Shown: positions 12,254-23,394 of the stretch, in pieces
How the letters are laid out: each line of letters begins with the position of its first letter
Position numbering within the stretch: position 1 is the stretch's first letter
Origin: Tragulus kanchil
Taxonomy: Eukaryota; Chordata; Mammalia; Artiodactyla; Tragulidae
DNA: 64,000 nt
Direction of reading: 5' to 3'
Assembly (NCBI GenBank): GCA_022376925.1
Contig: JAIOJX010000030.1
Coordinates: forward strand, 170,495,298-170,559,297
The notes under the pieces: generated by a model
What the model was told of the DNA's origin: nothing
The model's database searches: none
Seen by the model: the letters and a program-made list of their open reading frames with translations, nothing else
Made by a program: the position numbers and the translations under genes

Positions 12254-14441
12254 TGCCTTCTCCTAGAAGCTATATTTTGGAAGTTATATAGCCAAAGAAT
12301 CCATTACTTTCTTATCCATGAAAATTTTGATACCCCAGACGGATACCCCATATCCGTCCTTTGCCAAGTGCATTTAGAAGAAAAGGGAATTTTCTTAGAA
12401 GATACACAATTATTAAAACTGTTACGACTTCATATGTGGTAAGTCACGGGGAACCCCGCTTTGGGAAATGCTTGTTAAAGCGTGAGCATCCCTGTGATTT
12501 AGGAGCGAAGCTCTTATGACTTAGATTCGTAGCGCCCCCTGGTGGACGTCACTGCTCAGTTCGACAGTGACATTCTTGGTCTTGACTGAATTGGAAATTG
12601 CCCTTCCAGCCACACTGCTGTGGTTCCTGCTCCACCCCCACCTTCTTAATAGTCTCTGCATTTTTATGTTCTTTTGTGCTTACCGATGAAGCTATCAGAG
12701 AACGAAGAATGTGTGGTGAGATGGACAGAAGTCTGAAACCACGAGTTAGGAGTTTTGGTTGCAGGCACTTCTCCAACTCAGCAGGTGGCATTGCTAATCT
12801 GCCGGCCTCTGCTCCCGTGTAGGTCAGGAGTGTGGGGAGAGGTGATTCCCACGGCTCCTCATAGCAGCCTAATGCAGTGCGGTGGTGCCGGGTCAGCCTG
12901 TGTTCACTTCTGAGCTTAGAACTTGAGTTCACGTTACTTCACCTCCATGAGCTTCAGCTTTCTGATCTGTCACCTAGGGATAATGATGCTATGGCGTCCC
13001 TGGCATTACCATGAGTATCAGCCAGGAAATGCATGCAGAGCCCGCCTCAGGGCCCAGCTCACTTGTTAGCATGCTCAGTTTGGGGCATGGCTGTCTTGCT
13101 TTATGCTATTACAATCTTCCAATGATACGGTCCATAGGTTGGCTGCTGTAGAGAGCAAGCCAGTTTCTAAATGAGAAGAGGAACAGTAGCACAGTGCTTA
13201 AATAGCATTTGAAAAGATTCTAACAGGATTTGTTCTTTCCGTCTTCTTGTGGGTAGTAATTTGTCCCAAGCAGTGAGGCCTGAAGCAATCCATCGTCAGC
13301 CACATGGATGTTGTCACATCCTGTCTGTGAAGGACGATGAAACTTTCTTCTTTTTGCCTTCTCCTAGAAGCTATATTTTGGAAGTTATATAGCCAAAGAA
13401 TCCATTACTTTCTTATCCATGAAAATTTTGATACCCCAGACGGATACCCCATATCCGTCCTTTGCCAAGTGCATTTAGAAGAAAAGGGAATTTTCTTAGA
13501 AGATACACAATTATTAAAACTGTTACGACTTCATATGTGGTAAGTCACGGGGAACCCCGCTTTGGGAAATGCTTGTTAAAGCGTGAGCATCCCTGTGATT
13601 TAGGAGCGAAGCTCTTATGACTTAGATTCGTAGCGCCCCCTGGTGGACGTCACTGCTCAGTTCGACAGTGACATTCTTGGTCTTGACTGAATTGGAAATT
13701 GCCCTTCCAGCCACACTGCTGTGGTTCCTGCTCCACCCCCACCTTCTTAATAGTCTCTGCATTTTTATGTTCTTTTGTGCTTACCGATGAAGCTATCAGA
13801 GAACGAAGAATGTGTGGTGAGATGGACAGAAGTCTGAAACCACGAGTTAGGAGTTTTGGTTGCAGGCACTTCTCCAACTCAGCAGGTGGCATTGCTAATC
13901 TGCCGGCCTCTGCTCCCGTGTAGGTCAGGAGTGTGGGGAGAGGTGATTCCCACGGCTCCTCATAGCAGCCTAATGCAGTGCGGTGGTGCCGGGTCAGCCT
14001 GTGTTCACTTCTGAGCTTAGAACTTGAGTTCACGTTACTTCACCTCCATGAGCTTCAGCTTTCTGATCTGTCACCTAGGGATAATGATGCTATGGCGTCC
14101 CTGGCATTACCATGAGTATCAGCCAGGAAATGCATGCAGAGCCCGCCTCAGGGCCCAGCTCACTTGTTAGCATGCTCAGTTTGGGGCATGGCTGTCTTGC
14201 TTTATGCTATTACAATCTTCCAATGATACGGTCCATAGGTTGGCTGCTGTAGAGAGCAAGCCAGTTTCTAAATGAGAAGAGGAACAGTAGCACAGTGCTT
14301 AAATAGCATTTGAAAAGATTCTAACAGGATTTGTTCTTTCCCGTCTTCTTGTGGGTAGTAATTTGTCCCAAGCAGTGAGGCCTGAAGCAATCCATCGTCA
14401 GCCACATGGATGTTGTCACATCCTGTCTGTGAAGGACGATG
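12254..14441 (+). repeat. D4: direct tandem duplication, copies 12254-13339 and 13355-14441
   Basis: Offset 1101 with one C-run indel. Filler of 15 bp (13340-13354). It contains both copies of an exon-like segment (12267-12438, 13368-13539). Confidence 0.97.
12267..12438 (+). other. Exon-like segment, unassigned (also 13368-13539 through D4)
   Basis: The acceptor ctctgccttctcctag ends at 12266 and a perfect donor gtaagt follows at 12439. The 172 nt are open in one frame (2 + 56 codons + 2), containing HENFDTPDGYPISVLCQVHL and EEKGIFLEDTQLLKLLRLHM. I do not recognise the product. Splice quality and amino-acid mix are better than usual noise, but no partner exon was found nearby. Confidence 0.3.
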
Positions 14442-16821
14442 TGGATGGAGACCAGGGTCAGTGACGTAGGGAATTCCATCCACCTGAGGGCCAGTCGGGT
14501 GAAGAAGGTCAGTGGGTAAGGGTGTTCTCTACCTTTCACATGACAACTATGATTCTATTCCCTGTTCAGACCAGAACCAGGCAGTCTGGTTCCTGTGCCC
14601 AGCCTCCTCCTCCCCCTGCATTTCTGTTCTCCTTTCTGTTTTGCTAACACATGTAGTACTTACTATGGGCTGGCTGAAGCACTTCACGGCAATGGAGTAG
14701 TTTCATCATTTTGACACCCTGAGAACTAGTTCCTGTTGTGCCCCTTTTACAGATGGGGAAAATGAGGCTCAGGAGGGAATTCTGGGCCTTGTCATAGGCA
14801 CCAGCTGGTAGGAGGCAGGACTGGGCCCAGCCTCCTCTCTTGCTTCTCCTTGATCCCGCCTCCCTTTCCCATGCCTGTGCCTGGCTGACAGTCCCATGGG
14901 CCTGGGGGAACCAGTGAACTTCTGTATAAGCTGTCGGTTCCTTCCCAGTTTCTCTTGGCATGATCACGGTGAGTCCTGGCATCCACTGGAAGGGATCCGC
15001 GTGGATCCCACATTGGAGCTCTGATGATGCTCAGTCCTGAGGTTTGCTGTCAGGAAGGCAGAGTGACACCAAGGGTGACGTGTCACAGTCAGCGGTGCCT
15101 CCCGGGTTCTGTCGGGGGACAGTTCTCTGGTGTCTCCCCATGACTGGTGCTTCCCTTCTGTCCAGGATTCTGGACTGCCTTTACAGCAGACACCCTTGCT
15201 AGAAGAGAGTCTTACTTTGGAACAAAGAGCTTACTGCCTTCTATCAAGTACGGGTTTCCATAGCTCAGCTGTGTTCTCCTGTAATGCAGCCCACCACATG
15301 TACAGGTGTTAGTGTGGCTCCTGTGGGGACTGGGGCTAAAATGCTGATTCTCCAGCTGTCACCACTATTGCTGTGAGTGATCGAGTTCTGTGCCTCTGAT
15401 CCAGGAGTCTCCTGTCTCCTGCCAGCATCCATGAAAATTTCTGGCTAACTATAGAGCTGGTAAGCAGGCACATCTGAGACCTTCCACAGGGTCTGAGGGA
15501 TTCTGGGCTTATGACGTAGAGGAGGCAAAGATTTGGAGTTTTAAAGACAAATCGGCCATGGCCTGCCCTTAAAGAGGGTTAGAGGGGAAAAGACCCCCGA
15601 GAGAATAACACAAGCATGAAGAATGGATGCTTTCTGAGCAGGAAAAGAAAATCCTCTGCAAGGATACAGCCTGCGAGTGTGGCTTAAAGGCGGGAGAGGA
15701 TTTTGATGGGCTTGGAATTTGGCCAAGGGAGTTCCAGGCAGAGGGAACAGAGTGAGCAAAGGAACCGAGGTTTGAAGGCCAAGGTGGGTCCAGGGGACAC
15801 CAACAGGGACGCCCAGATGGCTGGGCTGGACAGCCTCCTCTGCCCTCCTGGAGTCACGCTGCGTGCGCCTGGCTGGCTGGCTGGTTTCTTGCTCTGAAAG
15901 AGTCGGCTGATGGGAGGGACCAGTGGGAGTTCAGGTGGTGACAGGAGAGTGAGGTTAGGGTGTGGATTTTCTTGGCACAGTGTCACCACTCTTCTTCCGG
16001 GGCTTCAAGCCGGCCCTCTGCTCCCAGCTTCCTCTAGACCCTCTCTGCCCTCAGTCTTTCAGACCAGCGGGTGGTACCAGCTCCATGACAACGAGCCGGC
16101 GGACCACACTGGCCACATGGTTCCCCTGCCTGCCTCTTTGTGAAGAATCATCCCATAGGAGTCCACACATCTTCATGATCTGACTTGAGCCAGTCTTCCC
16201 TCTTGAGACATGACTGACAGAGTGGCTGATGGGGACGAGGATATTCGGTCACATCGCAGAGGGAGTGTCGTGAGACCTGGCCAAGAATGGTCTCCTAGTT
16301 TCACCTAATTAACCTCCATTGTTCCTGTAAAGTCCACTCAAGTGACCCCATCCTTGAAGAGACTGCCAGGACCCCTGGGCCTCCCCCTCCATGGCCTTCA
16401 TTGGCTGTATTTCATTTGCCTCCTCCCCGCAACCCTCCACTGACTGTAGGTGTTTAGTTCATGTCCATTTCTCTCGCAGTGCACACAGTGGATATTTGTT
16501 GAGTGAATAAAGAAATGTGAGTGTGGATGATACAGGGACAGAAAGGTGAATATGAGTGTATGTCATTGAAGTTTTGGAGACAGGTGAGTGACGGGAACAG
16601 AAACACATGCTGCCTCCACTTCCTCCCTGAGAAGACAGGACTTGGACAGGTGATGTCTCTAAACCCCAGAGACCACCTCTGCAGAGGTGAACAACACACA
16701 CACCGCGGCTCTGACAGGTGGTCAGACAGGAAGAGGCTCATCTTGCTCTGGGCTGGGAGAAATCAGGGAAGGCCGCCTGGAGGAGGTAGGGCTGGATCTG
16801 GGCAAAAGGATGGTGTCTTAA

Positions 16822-17100
16822 CTCAGGCTGTTAGGACAAAACGCCACAGATCAGGTAGCTTAAATCGCCAACATTTATTCCTCAGAGTTCTGAAAGCTGG
16901 GAAGTGTAAGATCAGGGCACCGACCAATCTGGTGTCTGGTGAGGCCCTCTTCCTGGCCGTGTCCTCACTAAAAAGAGGAGGCATTAGGGTTCTGATCCCA
17001 TCGGGGGGCTCTGCCTTTATGACCTCATCACTTTCCAATCACTGTCACATTGGGGGATTCAGATTTAAGCATATGAATTTGGGGGCAGCACAAAAGCTAC
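16822..17100 (-). mobile_element. MLT1-like (ERVL-MaLR) solo LTR remnant, minus strand
   Basis: ggctgttaggacaaaacgcc, catttattcctcagagttctg, tctggtgtctggtgagg and cacattgggggattcagat match the reversed MaLR LTR layout. This ancient non-coding remnant accounts for part of the long open frame at 16521-17318. Confidence 0.8.
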
Positions 17101-17249
17101 AAAGTAGGCGGGACCAGACTTTGTGGAGTCTCGAAGAGTGCACTAAGGAGTTTGGAAGTTATCTCAGAGGCACCAGAAAGCCATTGAACATGTCCCAGTG
17201 CAGTTTCTTACTTAAAACAAGGAAGCCAGTGACAGTCAGACTGGAGGAA

Positions 17250-17440
17250 AGAATGTCAACTTCAGAGTCAGGCAGACCTGAGCCCAGCCTTGCCGATTGT
17301 CCGCTGTGTGACCTTTGACAAATTGCTTCACTTCTCTGTGCCTCTGTTTTCTGTTCTAGAAAATGGGGCTAGTGATAGGCACCCCCTCGGGCTCTGTGAA
17401 AGAGTGATTGAATGAAAGCAGCGCACCCATCACAGGGCTT
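17250..17440 (+). repeat. MIR SINE
   Basis: gagtcaggcagacctgagc, ccgctgtgtgacctttgac, gtgcctctgttttctg, gaaaatggggctagtg. Confidence 0.75.
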
Positions 17441-17610
17441 TGTGTTGGAAACTGCTGGAAGAGGATGAAGAGGATGACTCCTGCTGCAGTTTTCCTGTGT
17501 TTTGTTTTGTTTGGGGAACTCGCTTTGATGGGCGTGTGCACGGTCTGCGGTGGTTTGGGTGTAGTTATGACTGTGGATAACAGAAGGAAGAATCATGCAG
17601 CCGTACAACT

Positions 17611-17660
17611 CCCTCTCTCTCTCTCTCTCTGTTTTGTTTTGTTTTTTTTTTTGTCTTAAA
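17611..17660 (+). repeat. (TC)n followed by T-rich tract
   Basis: tctctctctctctctctgtt followed by a ttttg/T run; simple repeat. Confidence 0.85.
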
Positions 17661-17745
17661 GAATTAGCTAGTGGACTATTATTACCACTGTCTGGGGGGT
17701 TGTCACTGGGGCATGGCAGGGGCTTGTTTTTACAGCCTGAAATAG

Positions 17746-19988
17746 TCTGGCATTGGCCTTTCCAGTGGGCAGGCTGCCAGGCCAAAGCGTGTGTAACCAC
17801 CCAGCCTAACAAAACAAAACTATTTTTACCTTGGGGGGGCCCAAGAATGGATCACACAGTGTGCGGGCCAGCTCCACCCAGCCTGGCGGCCCGAGCCCGT
17901 CGCCGGTGCCAGCCGGCTGGTCTCCTGCAGGCGTCAGTGGGCCCCTTGGGGACCCGTTTCTCTGGCAGGGAGGCCAGGTGTCCTAGAAAGTCCCAGGGTG
18001 CCCCACCCCTGCCTTCTCTCAGCTGGGAACTAGGAGTCTAGAACGCATCAGGCAAGAAGCGGTAGCATCTAGTCTTATCCCCTCATCTAATATGAATACA
18101 AGTAGTGCTATTGTAAATAGTGATGCCTTCCACTTTTTGAGGTTTTCCTGGATCTCAGGCATTGTGGTGATTGCTTTTCGAGCATCATCTCTTCTCTTGT
18201 AATACTATAGGGGTATGCTGTAATATCTCTATGGGGAAAAGCCCCATTTTTCTGTTGTGGAAACCGAGGCTCAGCAAGGTTAAATGTCTCTTGCTCAGGG
18301 TTACCCAGGCTGCTGGCTGGGCCGTGTGGCAGGTGCCCCTCTCACCTCCCTCACTGCCTGACCTTGCTGCCGGGGAGGAGGACAGGGAGGAGCTGGGGAG
18401 CTCCTCTTCCTCCTTGTTTCCCACTGACCCAGACATCACATCGTGGCTCCTTCATGCCTTGAAGTTTTTATGGAGAAAATAATGCATGTGCTCCTGGCCA
18501 TGCAGGGAGGGTGGAAAGATTTAGCACGTGACAGAAGCACACGGGTATCAGCCCACAGTGCCCACACAAGGAGGGTATGTGAGTCGCCAGGGCTGAATCT
18601 CCGATGAACTGGGGGTGGGGGCAGGGCCTTTAGAAACCTGCAGAGCTGAATCCTCCAGTTACCCCAGAGAAGTGTGGAGAAATCTTGCCTTTCTCCTCTC
18701 TCTTCTCTTTTTTCCTTCCTTATAACCTTTTCCCCTCCTCCTCTGTCCTTCTCTTCTTCCTTTCTTTCCTCCCCACTCCTCCCTTCCATCTGTGTGCACC
18801 TCCTGGTGAAATGGTCTGCCAGCATGCAGACCCCTGGAGCAGAGGTAGTAGCATGGCCTCTGGACGTAATTCACGGGAGCACTTTTTACGCTTCTGGCAT
18901 TGGCCTTTCCGGGGGCTGCCAGCCAAGGAACCCATAACAAAACAAAACTATTTTTCCCTTGGGGGGGCCCAAGAATGGATCACACAGTGTGCGGGCCAGC
19001 TCCACCCAGCCTGGCGGCCGAGCCGTCGCCGGTGCCAGCCGGCTGGTCTCCTGCAGGCGTCAGTGGGCCCCTTGGGGACCCGTTTCTCTGGCAGGAGGCC
19101 AGGTGTCCTAGAAAGTCCCAGGGTGCCCCACCCCTGCCTTCTCTCAGCTGGGAACTAGGAGTCTAGCACGTATCAGGCAAGAAGCGGTAGCATCTAGTCT
19201 TATCGCCTCGGCTTATATGAATACAAGTAGTGCTATTGTAAATAGTGATGCCTTCCACTTTTTGAGGTTTTCCTGGATCTCAGGCATTGTGGTGATTGCT
19301 TTTCGAGCATCATCTCTTCTCTTGTAATACTATAGGGGTATGCTGTAATATCTCTATGGGGAAAAGCCCCATTTTTCTGTTGTGGAAACCGAGGCTCAGC
19401 AAGGTTAAATGTCTCTTGCTCAGGGTTACCCAGGCTGCTGGCTGGGCCGTGTGGCAGGTGCCCCTCTCACCTCCCTCACTGCCTGACCTTGCTGCCGGGG
19501 AGGAGGACAGGGAGGAGCTGGGAGCTCCTCTTCCTCCTTGTTTCCCACTGACCCAGACATCACATCGTGGCTCCTTCATGCCTTGAAGTTTTTATGGAGA
19601 AAATAATGCATGTGCTCCTGGCCATGCAGGGAGGGTGGAAAGATTTAGCACGTGACAGAAGCACACGGGTATCAGCCCACAGTGCCCACACAAGGAGGGT
19701 ATGTGAGTCGCCAGGGCTGAATCTCCGATGAACTGGGGGTGGGGGCAGGGCCTTTAGAAACCTGCAGAGCTGAATCCTCCAGTTACCCCAGAGAAGTGTG
19801 GAGAAATCTTGCCTTTCTCCTCTCTCTTCTCTTTTTTCCTTCCTTATAACCTTTTCCCCTCCTCCTCTGTCCTTCTCTTCTTCCTTTCTTTCCTCCCCAC
19901 TCCTCCCTTCCATCTGTGTGCACCTCCTGGTGAAATGGTCTGCCAGCATGCAGACCCCTGGAGCAGAGGTAGTAGCATGGCCTCTGGA
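17746..19988 (+). repeat. D5: direct tandem duplication, copies 17746-18864 and 18893-19988
   Basis: The first 60 bp of the right copy differ by many deletions from the left copy (for example ccagtgggcaggctgcc versus cgggggctgcc); the rest is nearly identical. 28-bp filler at 18865-18892. Confidence 0.96.
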
Positions 19989-20342
19989 GCCTCCCTTTGT
20001 TCCCCTTTCCCATCCATTTAATTCTTCTCATCCTTCAGTACCCAGATCCAGCCCCATCTCTTCCAGGCAGCCTTTTCTGACCTCTTTCCTGCCCAGAACA
20101 GCAGGGGTTCCCGTCCATCTGACCTCATGTCACATCTACTCTCTTTAACTACAGGGCACCTCAGTGTGCCCTGTGAAGGCTTCCTAGTGTGAAGAGACAT
20201 TTCAAGTGTCCATGCCATGCCTCTTCAACTGAACTGAAGGCTCCTCGAGGGTAGGACCTGAATCTTGTGTTTCTTTATGTCATTTTACATTACTCTTCTG
20301 CCCTCAAACCTTCAAGGACTTCTTACTGCATCCGGGTCTAGT

Positions 20343-20676
20343 ATTCATCTATTTATCCATCCATCTGTCCATCCATCCTTCCATCTACCCGTCTATTGTC
20401 CACCCACTGACTCATCTGTCTATCTACTCAATCATCCATCTGTCCATCCACTCGTCTATCTATCCACCTACCCAACCACTCATCTGTCCATCCATCTACC
20501 CATCTATCCACCCATCCATACATGTACCCATCTGTCCATTCATCCATCCATCTACCCACCCATCTAGTCATTGGCCCATCTACCCATCACTTCTTCCATT
20601 TATCAACTCATCTGTCCATCCACCCATTCACCTGTCATTCATCCACTCATCCGCCCATCTATCCATGTACCCATTC
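20343..20676 (+). repeat. (TCCA/TCTA)n tetranucleotide array (also 21424-21757 through D6)
   Basis: About 330 bp of imperfect tccatccatctgtcc and tctatccacctaccc units. The second array is the D6 copy and keeps the same interruptions. A 100-codon open frame rich in His/Pro/Ser crosses it and is not a gene. Confidence 0.95.
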
Positions 20677-20817
20677 AATAGATACTTATTGAGTCCAGAG
20701 TTAGAGGTGTGGAGGTAGATTAGTCTGTACCAAGGAGTCTTCATCAGGAGGGAAGCAATTATATAATAGGATGGCAAATTCTATGAATGAAAATGTTATG
20801 AGAGTCAGAGGAACTCA

Positions 20818-20970
20818 TACTCTGCCACTTCTGTAGGACCTGGTCAAGTCAGTTGCCTTCCTGTGCCTCAGTTTCCTCATCTCTAAAATGGAGTGAATGG
20901 TAGTTCCCACCTCACTAGGTTGCAGCGAGGGCTCACTGAGCTGATGGGTGTGAGATGCCTGGCCCTTACT
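20818..20970 (+). repeat. MIR SINE (also 21899-22051 through D6)
   Basis: tcaagtcagttgccttcctg, tgcctcagtttcctcatctc and taaaatggagtgaatgg are the MIR core and tail. Confidence 0.8.
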
Positions 20971-22171
20971 CTTTTTTACCATGTTAGTTCCTCATGGGCA
21001 GGGCCATGCGGGGGCAAGATCACTGTGGAGAAGCACTGGCTTGCCTGTTGGTCCGGGGAAGCCTGAGATCGGGGTTGAAATGATCACCTAAGGTAGTAGT
21101 CACCTCTGCCTCCCAAAAGTACCCAGATCCAGCCCCATCTCTTCCAGGCAGCCTTTTCTGACCTCTTTCCTGCCCAGAACAGCAGGGGTTCCCGTCCATC
21201 TGACCTCATGTCACATCTACTCTCTTTAACTACAGGGCACCTCAGTGTGCCCTGTGAAGGCTTCCTAGTGTGAAGAGACATTTCAAGTGTCCATGCCATG
21301 CCTCTTCAACTGAACTGAAGGCTCCTCGAGGGTAGGACCTGAATCTTGTGTTTCTTTATGTCATTTTACATTACTCTTCTGCCCTCAAACCTTCAAGGAC
21401 TTCTTACTGCATCCGGGTCTAGTATTCATCTATTTATCCATCCATCTGTCCATCCATCCTTCCATCTACCCGTCTATTGTCCACCCACTGACTCATCTGT
21501 CTATCTACTCAATCATCCATCTGTCCATCCACTCGTCTATCTATCCACCTACCCAACCACTCATCTGTCCATCCATCTACCCATCTATCCACCCATCCAT
21601 ACATGTACCCATCTGTCCATTCATCCATCCATCTACCCACCCATCTAGTCATTGGCCCATCTACCCATCACTTCTTCCATTTATCAACTCATCTGTCCAT
21701 CCACCCATTCACCTGTCATTCATCCACTCATCCGCCCATCTATCCATGTACCCATTCAATAGATACTTATTGAGTCCAGAGTTAGAGGTGTGGAGGTAGA
21801 TTAGTCTGTACCAAGGAGTCTTCATCAGGAGGGAAGCAATTATATAATAGGATGGCAAATTCTATGAATGAAAATGTTATGAGAGTCAGAGGAACTCATA
21901 CTCTGCCACTTCTGTAGGACCTGGTCAAGTCAGTTGCCTTCCTGTGCCTCAGTTTCCTCATCTCTAAAATGGAGTGAATGGTAGTTCCCACCTCACTAGG
22001 TTGCAGCGAGGGCTCACTGAGCTGATGGGTGTGAGATGCCTGGCCCTTACTCTTTTTTACCATGTTAGTTCCTCATGGGCAGGGCCATGCGGGGGCAAGA
22101 TCACTGTGGAGAAGCACTGGCTTGCCTGTTGGTCCGGGGAAGCCTGAGATCTTGGGAGTTGAAATGATCAT

Positions 22172-23394
22172 CAAGCAGGTTTTGTGCACAATGGTCCCAG
22201 CAATGCTCTGAACCAAACTTCAACTGGATTAGTCTTTTTAATTTCCCTCCTGCCTCTGATCTGTAACATACATTTTTAGGGAGAGAGAGGGCAGTTTCTA
22301 GAGGTCTGCTTTCTTTGGATGAGCCCCAAGCCTCACCTCACAGGTAGAGAAACTAAAGCCCAAACCAGGAGGACCTACCTGCTGGGATCATGCTTGAAGT
22401 TCAGATCCACACTTTGGTTCCTCTATTATTACTTGCGTTTGCTCTTTAAAGGAGGCACAAATGGGCAAAATCACCAGAGGCCAGCTCTTTGCAGTCCCCG
22501 ATTTCCACCCCCCCGTTTTCTTTTTTTTTTAATTTTAGAATTAAAAAATTATTTATTGATAATGTCTCTTTTAAAAATGTTTGGTAACCCCAACTAATTA
22601 TTCAGATATGCATACTGTGAAGATGTAACAGTTGAGGGTGAGTGAGCAGACTACTGAACAGATGACAGACTGTGCAGGAGTGTGGGAGGGAGCAGCAGAG
22701 AATGAAAGACGGGTACACAGCGGGCTACAGAGACTGACAGTCTGAGTGAGGAGGTCGTCACGTCTGGACCACAGCGATTTCCATGCAACCATTTAGGAAA
22801 CCTCTGGGCCAAGTACTAAAACACAGGAGGAGAAATGAACAACCCTTCTCTGTGAGCATGCTCAGCACGTTGTTGGCCTGGGAACAAGGCAGCATGGAAG
22901 CTCTTCAGTCATCTCACAGTGGATGGCTACCATTTATAGGATGCAAAGAAATATTCCCTCCGGTCCCTGATACAACATGGATTGTTTTTCTGTACTTTCC
23001 TTGAACCTGGAGGACTGCAACTCCTGTTTCAAAATTGCCAAAGAAACCCCTTAACAAAATAAAGAAACCAGAGAAGCAGTAACACTGGGTTTTCTGGAAT
23101 GCTCCCTTCCCTCCACCTTACTTATGAGCTTCTGGGTACATCCAGGAGGAACAGGTGAACCTCCACCGGTCCACCTGATGAAATCCAGCACAACCTCCAT
23201 CCCCTGGCCACAGAGACAGACGGGCTCCAGGTGAGAGCAGGTATCCCTCTGTGTGTGGCTCCGGGGCTCTGGACGCCGCCCTCACTTTGTAACCTTTGCC
23301 CGGAGCCCTGGGGTCGCGACCAATGGCGATCCACGGTAACTCGAGAAGTGTCGTTAAGTACTCCGTTCACCAAGGCCGACCACCCGCACTGTCC
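22172..23394. other. Non-genic stretch left of the FBXL20 retrocopy
   Basis: The part adjoining 23394 probably continues the retrocopy's 3' UTR on the minus strand. A T-rich tract at about 22516-22535 could be its reversed poly-A tail, but I cannot confirm the 3' UTR match. Confidence 0.4.

Larger units (their letters stand above)
14442..17745. other. Non-genic stretch between D4 and D5
   Basis: MIR-like cores near 14740-14830, an L2-like piece at about 15715-15780 (ttccaggcagagggaacag), the MLT1-like LTR and a MIR. No gene recognised. Confidence 0.55.
20037..22171 (+). repeat. D6: direct tandem duplication, copies 20037-21088 and 21118-22171
   Basis: Offset 1081, constant through the tetranucleotide array. 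Differences are concentrated at the left copy's right end (gagatcggggttg versus gagatcttgggagttg). Filler about 29 bp. Confidence 0.97.

Noticed and set aside
16521..17318. Longest plus-strand open frame (265 codons)
   Set aside because: It runs through a reversed MLT1-like LTR and into a MIR, with no domain and no splice context. Open by chance.
20265..20567. 100-codon His/Pro/Ser-rich frame, present twice
   Set aside because: It is a translation of the (TCCA)n array, which keeps several frames open.
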